A stretch of DNA of 64,000 nt from Steinernema hermaphroditum (GCA_030435675.1 CM059623.1:14664092-14728091); one strand, 5' to 3'. Shown: positions 11,501 to 23,090, counted from the first letter of the stretch. The notes: generated from the sequence alone by a model not told the origin. A program made the numbers and translations.

Positions 11501-13692
11501 TTTAATCATCTTTGTCAATTTTTCTTTGGGTTTTCAAGGTGTACACAAACTGACGAGTGTCTGGGAAGTGCGCTACTTTGAAAGGACTGGTCTCAAAATT
11601 GGCAAACAATGAAAAGCCATATGATGTAAAGTCACTTTCAGCTCTGATACAGTGTCAGGTTCGCGGTAAACTTCTAGAATGTGTGAAAGATGAGATATTT
11701 GGTGGAATTTTGCTATATCGGGCCGAGACACAATGGAATGCCTGGTTCCTATTGCGAAAGCTCACAATCCCTTTAAGACAAGTTTAAGCATGGCTATCTG
11801 AGCTTACTTCAGCTTACCCAACTTGGATCAAATGAGATCCTGTTCAGACATGCTCAATCATTAATGTTTGATAAAGGTCTTCTGTTTTGTGGAAGCGTGG
11901 CGGCAACTTTAATGTACTTTTTAGAAAGATCTGCTCCAAACAAATTTCAACATCAGACTACAAAAATTTGTATTCAAACATGTCTGCTTAGTGAGAACTT
12001 GGGGAGGGGGGGGAAAGCCAGTCTGTATCTTAGATAACAGACTAAGATTGAGACGAGTGTGGTCGGAAAGTAGGAGTCGGAAGAACATCTATGAGCCATC
12101 AATAAGGATCTCTAGTAGATGGAAAGCAGAATTCGAAAAATGCTATCTTTTGAGCCCAGTCTACAATTCAACCATGATATAAATCAGCCCAATTAGGGTT
12201 ATTTTCAGATATGGCTGGACATATCAGTCTCAGCAGTCTCGCTATCGACATCACTAATTATCATACATTAGACAGCTTCTAGGCGATAACGATAGAACAG
12301 ACGGACCTACATTCAGATCGGCATTCGATAAACTGACACTTGGACTTATAAAGTGACTTATAAAATCTTATAAAAAGACTTATAAAAATTCTGACTTTTA
12401 GATTGAAAAGTAGCTTCTGACTGGATCCGTCAAATCCCCTATATATAAATGGAGAACCGACGGGTCCGTTGGTCTGTGTGTGTGTGTGTGTGTGTGTGTG
12501 TTTTTCCGTGACCACGGCGGAAACACCCACACAAAATAAGGACCACGAGGGGAACCGAACCCGACACCGCCCGCTTACAAACAGAGAACGTTCGCAATGA
12601 GCCACACAGACAGTTGAGATGGTAGTGCTCTACTTCCACTATCTCTCTGGTGATGCTAGGCTTTGAGTTTTTTTTGCTGTTTTTGAGTGATTTTTTGTCT
12701 ATTTTGTAACCAGCAGTGTTTTCGGTTCGAGTTTCCTGAAACTTTACAATTTTTTCGCCCGCTTTAGCCGTTTGCATTAGCGCCAATCTTGCCGCCCGCA
12801 GGGCTATGGTGTCTTGCCGCCCGCAGGGCTATGGTTTCTCGCCGCCCGCAGGGCTACAGTTTTAGGCCCCAACTTCAGCTTTTTGCATGAGCGCCAATCT
12901 TGCCGCCCGCAGGGCTATGGTGTCTTGCCGCCCGCAGGGCTACAGTTTTAGGCCCCAACTGCAGCTTTTTGCATGAGCGCCAATCTTGCCGCCCGCAGGG
13001 CTATGGTTTCTCGCCGCCCGCAGGGCTACAGTTTTAGGCCCCAACTTCAGCTTTTTGCATGAGCGCCAATCTTGCCGCCCGCAGGGCTATGGTGTCTTGC
13101 CGCCCGCAGGGCTACAGTTTTAGGCCCCAACTGCAGCTTTTTGCATGAGCGCCAATCTTGCCGCCCGCAGGGCTATGGTTTCTCGCCGCCCGCAGGGCTA
13201 CAGTTTTAGGCCCCAACTTCAGCTTTTTGCATGAGCGCCAATCTTGCCGCCCGCAGGGCTATGGTGTCTTGCCGCCCGCAGGGCTACAGTTTTTTGGCCC
13301 CAACTTCAGCCCTATCCATGAACGCCAATCTTTACGCCCGCAGGGCTACAGGTTAATTGGCTTTTAGTACCTGGAGGGCGATTCGCGCGCAGCCGGGTTT
13401 ATAATGGTTAATTTGCAGTCGTGTTTAGACACGTCTGTCTCACAGATACGTTACTACCATCATCTTTCAGCGGCGAAATGTCTACAACCAATAAACCTAG
13501 ACAACTTAGTGTTGTTTATCTTCTATAAAATCCCCCCGATCACCCCATAAGTCTAAAGCACGGTCTAAAGAACTCACCTCGCTGTTTGGCGTCCGACGGA
13601 CTAACGATCGAATAGGTGGTGCCGTCTTGCTTGGACTTAGCAATCAGCGACTGGGGAGAAGTGTTCTGGGCTGGCGCGCAGGCCGTGAACAT
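2550..13692 (-). CDS. INO80D/KANSL2-type chromatin protein with two C3HC3H zinc-binding domains
   Basis: Eight exons on the minus strand: 13692-13578, 6534-5975, 5923-5821, 5491-4788, 4741-3763, 3621-2893, 2850-2719 and 2671-2550. They sum to 3444 nt, giving 1147 residues, and every junction keeps the frame. The zf-C3Hc3H family includes INO80D of the INO80 remodeller and KANSL2 of the NSL acetyltransferase complex. The first Cys/His domain spans exons 2-4: [20 protein letters not shown], then APYKRCQHE and KCTNAI with YCSTHL. The second is in exon 6: [21 protein letters not shown], and a later CGKTL. Exons 4-5 encode long glutamine/histidine/proline-rich low-complexity segments, and exon 6 has an alanine/glutamate run. 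Exon 1 joins exon 2 across about 7 kb. Phase (CGA G + GC TAC) and both splice sites support this, but only a transcript would prove it. Whether it is INO80D or KANSL2 cannot be settled by eye. Confidence 0.82.
8075..8330. repeat. Diverged tandem block with period about 196 bp
   Basis: The segment GGGTGTGCCAAAAATGGCG at about 8082 recurs as GGGTGTGCCAAAAAGGGCG at about 8278, followed in both by a GAAATTGACCTTCCAGA-like segment. The wider 7870-8460 region is rich in scattered GTCTAT/AGAC words. Similar words occur in the small intron at about 3645-3760 of the same gene. Confidence 0.6.
9221..9290 (-). repeat. tRNA-like repeat (pseudogene or SINE head)
   Basis: Read on the minus strand it shows a box A-like TGGTTTGGTTATGC and an internal AAGTTCGATCCCC box B at tRNA-like spacing. 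The stems are too degenerate for a working tRNA. Confidence 0.5.
11401..11475 (+). repeat. tRNA-like repeat (pseudogene or SINE head)
   Basis: A box A-like TGTGGTTGACCCGGTAAG is followed about 35 nt later by CAGAGTTCGACTCC, a box B-like T-loop. No complete cloverleaf is visible. Confidence 0.45.
12475..12500 (+). repeat. (TG)n microsatellite
   Basis: About thirteen uninterrupted TG units inside the long first intron of the INO80D-like gene. Confidence 0.95.
12781..13352. repeat. GC-rich higher-order tandem array
   Basis: Seven repeat starts (CGCCAATCTT at about 12781, 12892, 12978, 13064, 13150, 13236 and 13322) define an 86-bp unit. Each full unit carries two copies of the box GCCGCCCGCAGGGCTA, and the first unit carries three, so there are fourteen boxes in all. 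The box includes GCCC-GCA-GGGC, a 4-bp stem with a 3-nt loop. Two unit variants alternate (GGTGTCTTG/CTGCAG and GGTTTCTCG/CTTCAG), giving a 172-bp higher-order period. The array lies about 230 bp downstream of the first coding exon of the INO80D-like gene. It does not resemble a CRISPR array or a transposon I know. Confidence 0.9.
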
Positions 13693-13705
13693 GGATGGAC
13701 GATTC
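13556..13705 (-). repeat. Inverted repeat arm containing the true first exon
   Basis: This arm includes exon 1 (13692-13578) of the INO80D-like gene plus its GTGAGT donor. It pairs without gaps with the arm at 14350-14499 in opposite orientation, at 141 of 150 positions by my hand count. Confidence 0.85.
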
Positions 13706-14349
13706 GTGGAGGGTTTTTCTGTTTTAAGCGAGTGATCACCGACGGCGGATCGCGACAACGCCCATTCGATTGGAGTTGCTGTTGGCGACGAATCTTGAGG
13801 AGCTTCTCGCTACGAGCGGCGCCGCATCTGATGGAGAAGCCCGTTTTGGGTCGTGTGATGCTGATAGAGAGTGGCGATGTTCGCTCGATGTTCTAAGGCC
13901 TGAAATTGGCGACGGATCGATAAAATAATGCCGCATCGCACGTGCTGAACTCGGCGGAATTGTAGGCGCGCGCAACGCCGGATTAGGGTACGATTCAAAT
14001 GTCAGCAGGGAGGGGAGAGAGCGAAATAATTGGGGTAATCAGAGCCTAGGCCGTAGTGGCGCCGTAATGAATAGGGAATATAATGAGGTGGTAATTATGT
14101 GCACGCTTGAGGCGAGGAATAATCACGCAGGGGAGGGTTTGTTTTTGGAGACACTAATGAGGAGTATTCTTGAAGAGAGCAGGGAATATGGACAGGAATA
14201 GCAGAGTTGATGCAGACCGAATAGACCGCAAATATGAAAGCTCAAATCTTATGATTTAACTCCTCGAAACCGAAGAAGGCTTCTGAATAATATGGTCCGT
14301 AACAGCTCATAATCGAATGGACTTTCCCTCAGAGCTGAACCCTAAAACG

Positions 14350-14499
14350 GAATTGTCCATCCATGTTCACAGCCTGCGCGCCAACCCATAACACTTCTCC
14401 CCAGTCGCTGATTGCTAAGTCCAAGTAGGACGGCACCACCTATTCGAGCGTTAGTCCGTCGGACGCCAAACAACGAGGTAAGTTCTTTAGACCGTGCTT
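14350..14499 (+). pseudogene. Inverted, broken copy of the INO80D-like first exon
   Basis: This is a gap-free inverted copy of 13556-13705. The ATG (14363-14365) and a GTAAGT donor are kept. A codon that is CAA in the true exon is TAG here (14426-14428), in frame with that ATG, and several other codons differ. It lies about 645 bp upstream of the real exon on the opposite strand, so it cannot be a simple alternative exon of that gene. It is a pseudo-exon unless transcribed as an antisense or hairpin RNA. Confidence 0.75.
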
Positions 14500-17400
14500 G
14501 CTATCGAACTTATGAGGCGATGGAGGGATTTCAAACCAAACAACCAGACTTCGACCTGTATGATTAGTGAGAAATGAGGGTGTCAGATATTCATCTAGTG
14601 ATCAAAAGCTCCCATCAACTTATGGACCTATATCGTTTTCCTATCGATCACATATGTTCAACTTTGGACAGCGGCCGAAAAATGAACCTTGCAAAAAATG
14701 GAATCGAAGGAGACGCTGAGAACGGGTAAATGACATACCCAAGACATACCCATGGCGCTCAGTTGTTGAGCATATTGGAATCAGCTTGATGTAGTAAATC
14801 TATGATACGGACCGAATTGTATTACATAATTGTAGAGAATCCATCCGCTTATTCCTTTACAACGACCTCCGTTTGAAAATCTCACGTCTTCCATGCAGTT
14901 TTCACACGAACATGATCAAAGACAGATGTAGTACTACCTCTTTGGAAAATTTTCCCATCGATGTTTTGGTATAGATCCCGAGAAATTTGCGATGAAATGT
15001 TCACTTATGCTATTGTTCATCAAGGTAAGGTTACCGGTTCCGGTTGCAGATTCAAGTTTCGACCGAAGAGATTATGTTAACGCTCGTTTTTCATAAGTTT
15101 GCCTCGCCGTTTTTGGTCTCAAAGCGATCACCCTGACACACGTTCACGTATTGCATGACTTGTAGCGGCCATCTGAACTAGCAGGAAAAGTGCGGACTTA
15201 TCAACCAAAACAGAAATGAAAACCCAATTAAATTTAAAAAACGAAAAACAAAACACAGTGTGTTTTAAGTGGGAGGCAGGCCTATCGTTTTGGGACCAAA
15301 AACGGAGGGAGAGGGCAAGCTTATGAACCTCAGATAATAGAGAAGAACTTAGAAAGAAATGTGGTTTATCGTCTTTCATGATGATGGCAATATGCGCAAA
15401 AAGATGTCCCATTATCAGCTCAAGCGATTCCATCAGCTGTTTTCAAAATAACACAGGAATCATAGAAAACTGGGCGCAGACAAGAATCCCCATCCGACGA
15501 CTCACACGCCTTCCATTCGTAAATAGTCGGTTTTCCCATGGATGCTAGTTCTTTCTCAGTCGCAGATGTGGCACTTTCATGAGAAAATACGTGACTTTCG
15601 CAGAGACTAGTTCATGGACCTGCCTTTGATCCTGACTTTTCGGGTATCTAAATAGATTTTTTTTGCAAACAGGAGCCCTAACACAAAGGATTGCCTATCC
15701 TAAAGAGCATTCAAAGTGCACTACGCAAAGTGAACTTCGGGACGCGCTTCCGGAACGGAAGCACTGCATTTTGATGCGGAGCTATAGGCCATTAACGCAT
15801 GATTTATGCGATATGATGAAGCAGCGCATCGCATTATGAACCTCATAAAGTTTATGCATATGAGGGTAGACGTCTTTATGGCTTTGCAGGCATAGAGAAA
15901 TCTGGTCCTTACATCAAAGCATCTTTACAAATCAATGACCAACAGGACAGATCGGATTACGTGACCGATTAAGAATTGCCACGCTCCGCCGGCAGATCTT
16001 ATCGGCTCGATATTTACAAAATCGATCGAAGATGATGATGATTGATTGGTTATGTGATGAGGCGCCGCCTACGTTAGCCGATTATCGAAAAAGTGAGACG
16101 TGATTCTGTCTATGTCTTCCACACTATCTAGAACCTGCTAGGTCTCTGTATAGAATGAAAATTGAGTGATCTTTTGCATGAATTTTCTTGGAAATACGAA
16201 TGGATATTTTAGCGCACGTCATAAGAAACATTCGCGCGTCAGGCACTAACCAACTGGAAAGTGTCAACAAAGTGAAATTCGATCCACTTTCCCCAGCGTC
16301 ATATCCATTTCCCGAGCTATTAATCGCCGGGGGCTTCCGCATGTGGGTGCCCACCAACCAGGAACTTAAATCAGCAATTGATAGAACATATGGGAGCAAA
16401 CCCTCATAAAGTAAATGGACGATCGATAGAGTGACAGTAAAAAGCAGGGCACAGTGCGATGAAAATACCAGCAGCTAGTAATACAACATGTAAGGCAAGT
16501 CAGAAATGCGGCTGATTGGCAGTACATTTGCCTGCCATGCTGGGGGTCGAGGGTTCGATTAGCAGTGGTGTCCGATAATTTTATAGGACCTTCGAAAATC
16601 TTCGATTATCGAAACGAAATAAAAAAGAAAATTATTTGATACGACAACACAGAAATTGTCACAAAGCAACCTACAAAGTCCGCCTCAGACTTCGTAGACA
16701 AGTAGTGCCAGAAAAATGCAGTTCAACTCGATTACCAAAAGTACATAACAAAGATTAACCAGTTCTAGCACAAAAACCTCCGTGGCAGCTTTCATATTGC
16801 CCCTACTGGCTTTGAAGTAGCTTCCGAAGGGCATGTTCAGGTGTGTATATCAAATTTTGGTTCTACAACGGCAAAACGAGGAAGTGATGAATTTGAAATT
16901 AGGACGCAGTTCTGATATGTGTCAACAGGCTGTGTCACCAATTATGCTTCTATCGAGCACCTGGTCAACTACAAAATGATGCGTGTGGCTACAAAGTGGA
17001 AATCGAATCCACCAAGTCCTTTGATTTTGGCAAGAATTTATAGACCGATTTTACGACGAAAGAATGGAAATATTGCCGTTTTGAGAAATCTTTCAAGTGA
17101 CCTAGATAAGCAGAAGTCCACACAATCAACATGAAAAAGACAAGGAGAACAGCATCCTAATAGAGCCTGAACTGATGACACTTAAAAAGTTATTATAGGA
17201 CCAAATTTGAATGAAAATTTATGTTGATTAGGATGCTGTTTCTGCTGCTTAACTAGGACGCACTTCAGTCCTTGATTTATCGGGTCTTTTGTCCGATCTC
17301 TAGTTCCATTCCCTTCCCACAAACCGCTTCTCAAAATCGCTACTTTTTCCAAACCGCCCATCTCTGGACTGTCACTCTCCAACCCGTCACCGTTCCAAAA
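14500..17400. other. Gene-free stretch
   Basis: Only short open frames without ATG-plus-splice support are present. Apart from a tRNA-Gly-like repeat at about 16508-16570, I see nothing that can be named. Confidence 0.5.
16508..16570 (+). repeat. tRNA-Gly(GCC)-derived repeat
   Basis: The segment GCCTGCCATGCTGGGGGTCG followed by AGGGTTCGATT lines up with the anticodon arm, variable region and T-loop of a eukaryotic tRNA-Gly with anticodon GCC. The D-arm is present as CTGATTGGCAGTAC. The 3' half of the T-stem and the acceptor stem are lost, so it is a pseudogene or SINE head. Confidence 0.6.
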
Positions 17401-17662
17401 ATGATTGATTTATCGCCTCGCTCTGCTCGGAACGTGCAGAAAAAGTGGGCGATGCAAAACGCGTCTTGCGGTGAGTAACCTGATTCACTCAGTCCAAAAC
17501 TGAATTATTCATTTTTGCGAATTGACCTTGTTTCAAGTGCACTTGAGGCCTTCTTTTACGACTGTGCTTTTTGGGCGGAAGCGCCGGCGACTGCTGCTCG
17601 AAATGGCGCGGTTTATGGCCTCTTCTGGGGAAGGTCGCCAGGCAAAAAGAGTCGACATTTGA
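17401..17662 (+). CDS. Possible small two-exon gene, function unknown
   Basis: An ATG at 17401 opens a short frame (17401-17470) that ends in a good donor (TTGCG|GTGAGT). An acceptor (GTTTCAAG) at 17537 leads into a second in-frame exon, 17538-17662, ending in TGA. The product would be 64 residues, basic (GRKRRRLLLEMARF) and resembling no family I recognise. No polyadenylation signal or conservation evidence is available, so this may be chance. Confidence 0.25.
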
Positions 17663-18160
17663 AACAATGGTGAACGTCGGCGTGATGACGCGTGGCCTGC
17701 CGAAGGACACACGGCGGGAATTGCATCAATATTGAATGGAGCCGATGGAAACACATTAAAAATCATGTGATAAGAGGGCAGAGAATTTGAAAGTGTAATA
17801 GTGGTTGTATTAGATTGGTGGAAAACAGCCCAGAATACACTTGACGATAGTTTCGACCTTTCGCTTTAAACAACGTAAAAAGCTGAGAAAGAGAACCATA
17901 TTTTGGCCCTAGTATGAGTACCAGATGCTGACCATCCAATCCATTTCCAGCCAACAGGGTGCGTCAAAAGTTACCCCATTTCCCCCAAATATCAGTTGTC
18001 CATGAGGGATCATGTCCGAAACATGCTTAAGCACGGCATTCGCATATCTGCCGCAATATCTAGACGATTCATCACTGTCAACGAAGCTGTACGTTTAGTC
18101 TTCAGAACTGCTTCCATAAACACCGTTGAGAGCAGTAGAAATGTTGTGGAACGAAAAGCA

Positions 18161-18231
18161 CGTAAGGGGGATCGAACCCGCGACCTCAACCTCGTGGTCA
18201 AACAACTAACCGGGTGCACTAACGGCATCAG
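18161..18231 (-). repeat. tRNA-like repeat
   Basis: The minus strand has GTTAGTGCACCCGGTTAGTTG as a D-arm-like part and GCGGGTTCGATCCCCC as box B, at tRNA spacing. The anticodon arm is degenerate. Confidence 0.5.
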
Positions 18232-19319
18232 CAGCTGATTTGGCTTTTACTGTGGGTTATATGCGGATGCCCCTCTTCAACACCGTTTACTTTTCGCATT
18301 TCTCACATAGAAATAAGTGCCTTCTTGGGACAGTCACCTTAAATCTTAGCGTTTTACAGACTCCTGACTAGATGCCCTCTCTGAAGTCTACGACGATAAA
18401 CAGGCAAAATGATAATTTTGATGACGTTCTTAATAGTTTTAGAGGACGTAAATGTCTGATCGTCTAGATATTGCATCCAACCGCTCCATTGAGGTGTGTC
18501 TAGACGAGATCGCATGTTTTATGTAGCCGCATTATACGCATACAGTTACTATGATGTCAGCGGTCAGCCAGTGGCCAGGAAATGTCAGCCAATAAATGAA
18601 TGAAAATTCTTAAAATTCCTAAAAATGCTCGCTCGAAATTTATATAAAATGTCACAAACGGGTCGTTGTCTTAAACCATAAACACTACGATACAGGCTTG
18701 TTCTCTAGACTGTCGATCTACAGCAGGTCTCAACCGGAAATATCGCCTATCTGCAGTAGTGTTTTCCCACCTAACGACAGGCAAACAAGTACATCGCCGC
18801 TTATCCTTCTGTCCTTTTCGCCGAAAAATCGTCAGGATAGACATATTAATTAAGAATTCATGTATTCACCAAGAGCAAAACAGACATGTAGCCGTCAGCT
18901 CAGTCAATCAGTCGAATAAGATCGATCGAAATACGATAGTTCCGTCTGAAACGGTGGCCACTGTACACATACACTGATAACAACACAAATAGACTAATCA
19001 TCGACAGACAGGCCATTTTTCTGCATAACCGATAATGACCATTTTTATACGACTTTGTCAGGAGTCAGACAGAGACACTGACTGTAATAAATAAAAATGA
19101 TTATGATAGAACACGCACTGCTCCCGTCGCAAAAGGGCAATTTGCCGTTGGACTGGAATTGGCTAATTAGCGGACCCAGGACCAAAAACCGGAAGCCGAA
19201 GGAATGCTGTAGCCTTATGTTCGCGAAAACGCGAAAGTGCATTTTTGGACTCAGCGGACGAATGCACCCTACTGGGCACAAGAAAAAAGGCCACACAAAT
19301 AAAAATATAGAATTTTGGA

Positions 19320-20201
19320 AAGACGGAAGTAATCGAAGTAATGCTGTGGATGCGATTACGGTAATTGGATTGGATGACATCAAATGCGAATCTGTGTCCA
19401 TTTCCATATGCGCCGACGCAGAGCTCATAAACATTTCCTGCTTTCTCCTCTTTCTTTCGATGGACACATTTCTGGGAAATTGGATTTTATGGCGGCCATG
19501 AATGAAGGTGTCTATATGGATAGGTCGCCCCCTGATCCAGCCCTTCCCTCGAAACTTGTTTTCCCCTTCAAAATTTTGGCTCTGACACATCCGTCAAGAA
19601 CAGGAACAGGATCATCTTTCAAAAACACCTTCCAGAAGTTGTGTCTCCAATTCTTCATCAAACACCGAAAGTACAAATCTGTGTTTTCTTGTCACTCCTC
19701 TTCTCGGTACTTCCGCTAATGTGATGTTTCTCCACGTAAGTAAGCGCCATTGTCCCCCCTCCCCCCCGCAAACAACGCCCCAATCTTCGGTCCTAAGCCT
19801 TTAAGCCTGGCGCTAAAATAAAACGTTCTCTGTATTCACGCTTGATGCATGAACCTCTCGACGTGACCATTCATCGATCGTCATTTCGGATAAACTTGGA
19901 ATAATCAAGTATCTTGAAGTGACGTAGGTTAGCCACGAGCCTATATGTCGGTTTTGGACCCTAATAAGACCAATAAGCATATCTATGTATTGGCTTAGAT
20001 AAGCACTTTTAAAGCGACAGAAAAACAGCATTAATAGGGCTATTTAGAGTGCTTTTCCAAAGTACAACCAGAAAGCAGAAACCACAGAGTCCATTCTGCA
20101 TATGAACGTATATAAGATCCTCAGATTGTAGCTCAATAACATGGGTAGCCCCTGTCCCATCAGTTGGTCAGATGGCTGAGGCCAGGTAATGTTCGCCAAC
20201 T
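19320..20201 (+). repeat. Long inverted duplication, copy 1
   Basis: About 880 bp that recurs in opposite orientation at 29309-30198 with only scattered differences. It holds a 111-codon open frame (19384-19719) kept open in both copies, an AATAAA, and a poly-C tract near 19755. One end carries TTGGTCAGATGGCTGAGGCC, similar to the box A region of a tRNA-Leu gene. I see no terminal inverted repeats and no transposase motif. Confidence 0.85.
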
Positions 20202-20740
20202 AGGATCTTTCCATAAGTCAAATATTCGAAAAATCCAGAAGAATTTACTTAGCCACAAAATAGACTCGACCCCTTAACCCCACATTTCGTCATGCGCAGA
20301 AACCTCATCAGTACCAGGTCTGCAAAAAACCACTAAGCCGATAGATCAACGAAAGGTTATGTTTGGTTAACGCCGCGAAAGTGCGGTCATGTGACATGCT
20401 GATAAGATAGTGGGCATGAGTCGATTTATGTCGGAACGCTCTGGAACATGTAGTCGACCGATCGGAAACGGCGATAAGATTGAGGTACTATACGAAAAAA
20501 CAGAAAACCACCTTACTAAGAATAGTTATGGCAGGCAGAGATAAGATGAATATCCGATTATAGAGTCTTAGAGGTTGTGTCTGCGAATAATTACAGAAAA
20601 ATCCTCTTAGGGGCTTTAATGAAGATTAGGCCACATAATCTATAGATGAACGGAGTTCTGTGGTTCGTGGTTGCGACTTGGATAAGTGATAATTAAAAAA
20701 AGAAGCTAGGATAATTATGTAAAGAAATAAAAATGTGTGG

Positions 20741-20815
20741 ATGAGAGAGGATTCGAACCCGGATGGAAATCCTGGTAGGCGACGTTGTTACCGACTGCGC
20801 CGCTAAAACAACTTA
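20741..20815 (-). repeat. tRNA-like repeat
   Basis: The minus strand shows GCGGCGCAGTCGGTAACAAC (D-arm and box A-like) and CCGGGTTCGAATCCTC (box B). It is one of the best-preserved examples in the window, but the anticodon stem does not pair cleanly. Confidence 0.55.
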
Positions 20816-21599
20816 TATCTGCCCTGTTTACAGGTTATCCAAGCCAAAAATCATGTATGACATCCCAATAAAAACACACCATTTAACCTGAACTTGACCT
20901 TAGCCACGAAAACAGTGGGCATTTATCTCAAATTGCGCATTCAGTCATCGCCAAATTATATGTTTTCCATCGCGTTTGTAACCTATAATTTTGAGATAAA
21001 CGGCCAATTACGTGGAAAAATGCAACAGAACCTAGACGGGTGGGAAGGGGCACAAAAATAACAAAGAGAAGGCCCGAAAAATCCACTAAAACATGCGATT
21101 CATGGTCCCAGAATTGAAACATTCCAAGTTGACTTATAATCTAGAAAAAGACCATCAAAACTGGACCTACACAGCCCGAAATTTCATCTAAAAAAAGACT
21201 TCAATTCCATCTAAACATCCCATCAGAACATGCGATTCATGGACCTAGAATTGATAGGGCTTATTTGCAAACGTTCCAAGCTGAATCTTTACCAATATAA
21301 CTTAAAAAAATGCCGTCAAAAATGCACCCAGACAGATCAGAAGCAGTCACTTTTAGAGACGACATCGACAAACATTTCCAGCTCCTTGACCTTATGGCCA
21401 TCAGGCGGCTATATGCTCTGTTTACTCCAAAATAGCCATTCACCCATCGGCTAATTACATGTTTTCCACGCCATTTCCACCGTACAATTTCCGCCTAAAC
21501 GACCAATTATCTCGAAATTACACCCAGGAAACAGCACCTGGCTTCTTTCATCTCGCTGTTTAATCATCGAAATTGGCCAATCTTTCAAATGGCACACAT

Positions 21600-22140
21600 A
21601 GAAGGCGATGCAAAAAGCCGATCGATGGAGACGCGCGCGCGCACGTCGAACGAAATTTTCAAAATCGCACATCTCTGGCGCGCATTCTAATTTGAGATAA
21701 GATAAAAAGGGACCGGAAAAACACGGAACGCGGTGGGTGGGGCGCTGGCGCGAAGCCAAAAGTCGCACTTTTTTTTCAAAAAAGCAGAAAATGGATCGAG
21801 GCGAGCGCGCATGGTTAGGCGTGCAAAAAATGGAAAAATTCCAAAAATTCCTCCCCCATCGGCCCGCCCGCATCGTCACGAGTGACGCGGCCGGGAAACG
21901 CGCGCGTGCGGGCGCGGCATTGATTGATTTCGCGAGGCGCTGCGGTCGCTCCGCCCGTTGCCTCGGTGACGTCATGGTCCCGCCGCGAGAGGCGAACTCG
22001 ACTCGTCGTCCGGACTACGGTAGTGCGGCGGCGGCGCGCGAAGAGACGCCGCGAAGATGAGTGATTTGGGCGGCGGCGATTCGGAGGAGACTCGCTGAGC
22101 TGAATTAATTGATGAGAAAGGGGAATTGCCATCGGTGAGG
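21600..22140. promoter_or_regulatory. CpG-rich GC island with a palindromic CRE
   Basis: The base composition is strongly GC- and CpG-rich compared with its AT-rich surroundings. It contains TGACGTCA at 21967-21974, the full palindromic cAMP-response/ATF-CREB consensus, immediately followed by an ATG. Open frames on both strands here are arginine-rich, as expected by chance in GC-rich DNA. It may be a promoter with a distant gene, but no exon with donor could be assigned. Confidence 0.4.
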
Positions 22141-22597
22141 CCGACGACGATTCCGAAAGGGGGATGGACAAGACGGGGGGCTTGCCTAAACCGGGCAGTA
22201 CAGCGGTGCGGGTGGTCGGTTGCGTTGTTTGTTTGTTTTTGGACGCGAACAGCCTCGTTCTTATCTTTGATGGGAATATTGATCTTTAAGAGTGCTATCG
22301 GCGAAATGTGTTTTCGTTTTGGGGGTATTTTTGGGGTTGTTTTGCATGGGTAAATGACTGAACGAGACGTATAGCTGACGACCGGGGAATGGACTGTGCA
22401 AAGTTACTTGGATCTATGTACATATCCCTAGTGCAAATCCATACTGGATAGGGCTAGAAGTCAAAGCCACACGATCCTGCATGGGATAAGGCCGATCTGA
22501 GTCGAAAAAAGAGAGACTTATCGAATGACTGTATGAGAAATTTCGAAAATTCGCTAGTGAAATCACCTCAATAAGTGTATCTTTTGCATATTTGATG

Positions 22598-23090
22598 CAG
22601 GTTTGAAGCGATACAGATTCGACTGGGCTCGAACTCGAACCCTTATCTTCCACATATCTGTGATGAGGTCGATTTCACAAAGTGGCTCCTCCATCAGTTC
22701 TATTCGTTCAAAATCGGATTTTGAAACCCCTGTTTCCAACGTAACTACTATAATATCTCTTCTGATATCTTCATGTCAACGTGATAAATAAACAAACAAA
22801 TCTTGAGCACAGGTTTAACTTATGAATGAACATACTTAAAGATGGATCTATAATACATATATGTACACTCATTAAAGCCGATCATTGACCTCTTCGAACC
22901 ATGTGAAAGTGAAATAAACAGGGTTCGAGTCAGCTTACCGTTTAAGTTCAACTTATCGCATTTTTTGCTGATTTGAACCGATGCAGATTCGGCTGGATTT
23001 TTCGAATTCGAACCCCTCTGACATATCAGTGATTAGGTTGATGTAAATAGCCAATCATTGACCTCTTCGAACCATGTGAAAGTGAAAGAA
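22598..23090. repeat. Direct duplications with tRNA-like and CTCTTCGAACC motifs
   Basis: Segment 22598-22674 recurs diverged at 22968-23043; both contain CGAACTCGAACCC or a related box B-like word on the minus strand. A second motif, ATTGACCTCTTCGAACCATG, occurs at about 22885 and 23055, with a relative near 25991. Confidence 0.6.

Larger units (their letters stand above)
6535..13577 (-). other. Very long first intron of the INO80D-like gene
   Basis: This is about 7 kb between a GTGAGT donor (13577) and a TTTCAG acceptor (6535), more than one hundred times the size of most introns in this gene. I find no nested gene. It contains diverged tandem blocks (7870-8450), two tRNA-like repeats, a TG microsatellite and the 12.8-13.35 kb higher-order array. 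A GC-rich patch near 10540-10690 with an ATCGAT-rich flank could be regulatory, but nothing specific supports that. Confidence 0.7.

Noticed and set aside
12781..13352. CRISPR array
   Set aside because: The units are tandem repeats without variable spacers, and the sequence is from a eukaryote.
21451..22171. Arginine-rich ORFs on both strands of the GC island
   Set aside because: Long open frames rich in Arg, Ala and Pro are expected by chance in CpG-rich DNA, and no donor site follows the ATGs.
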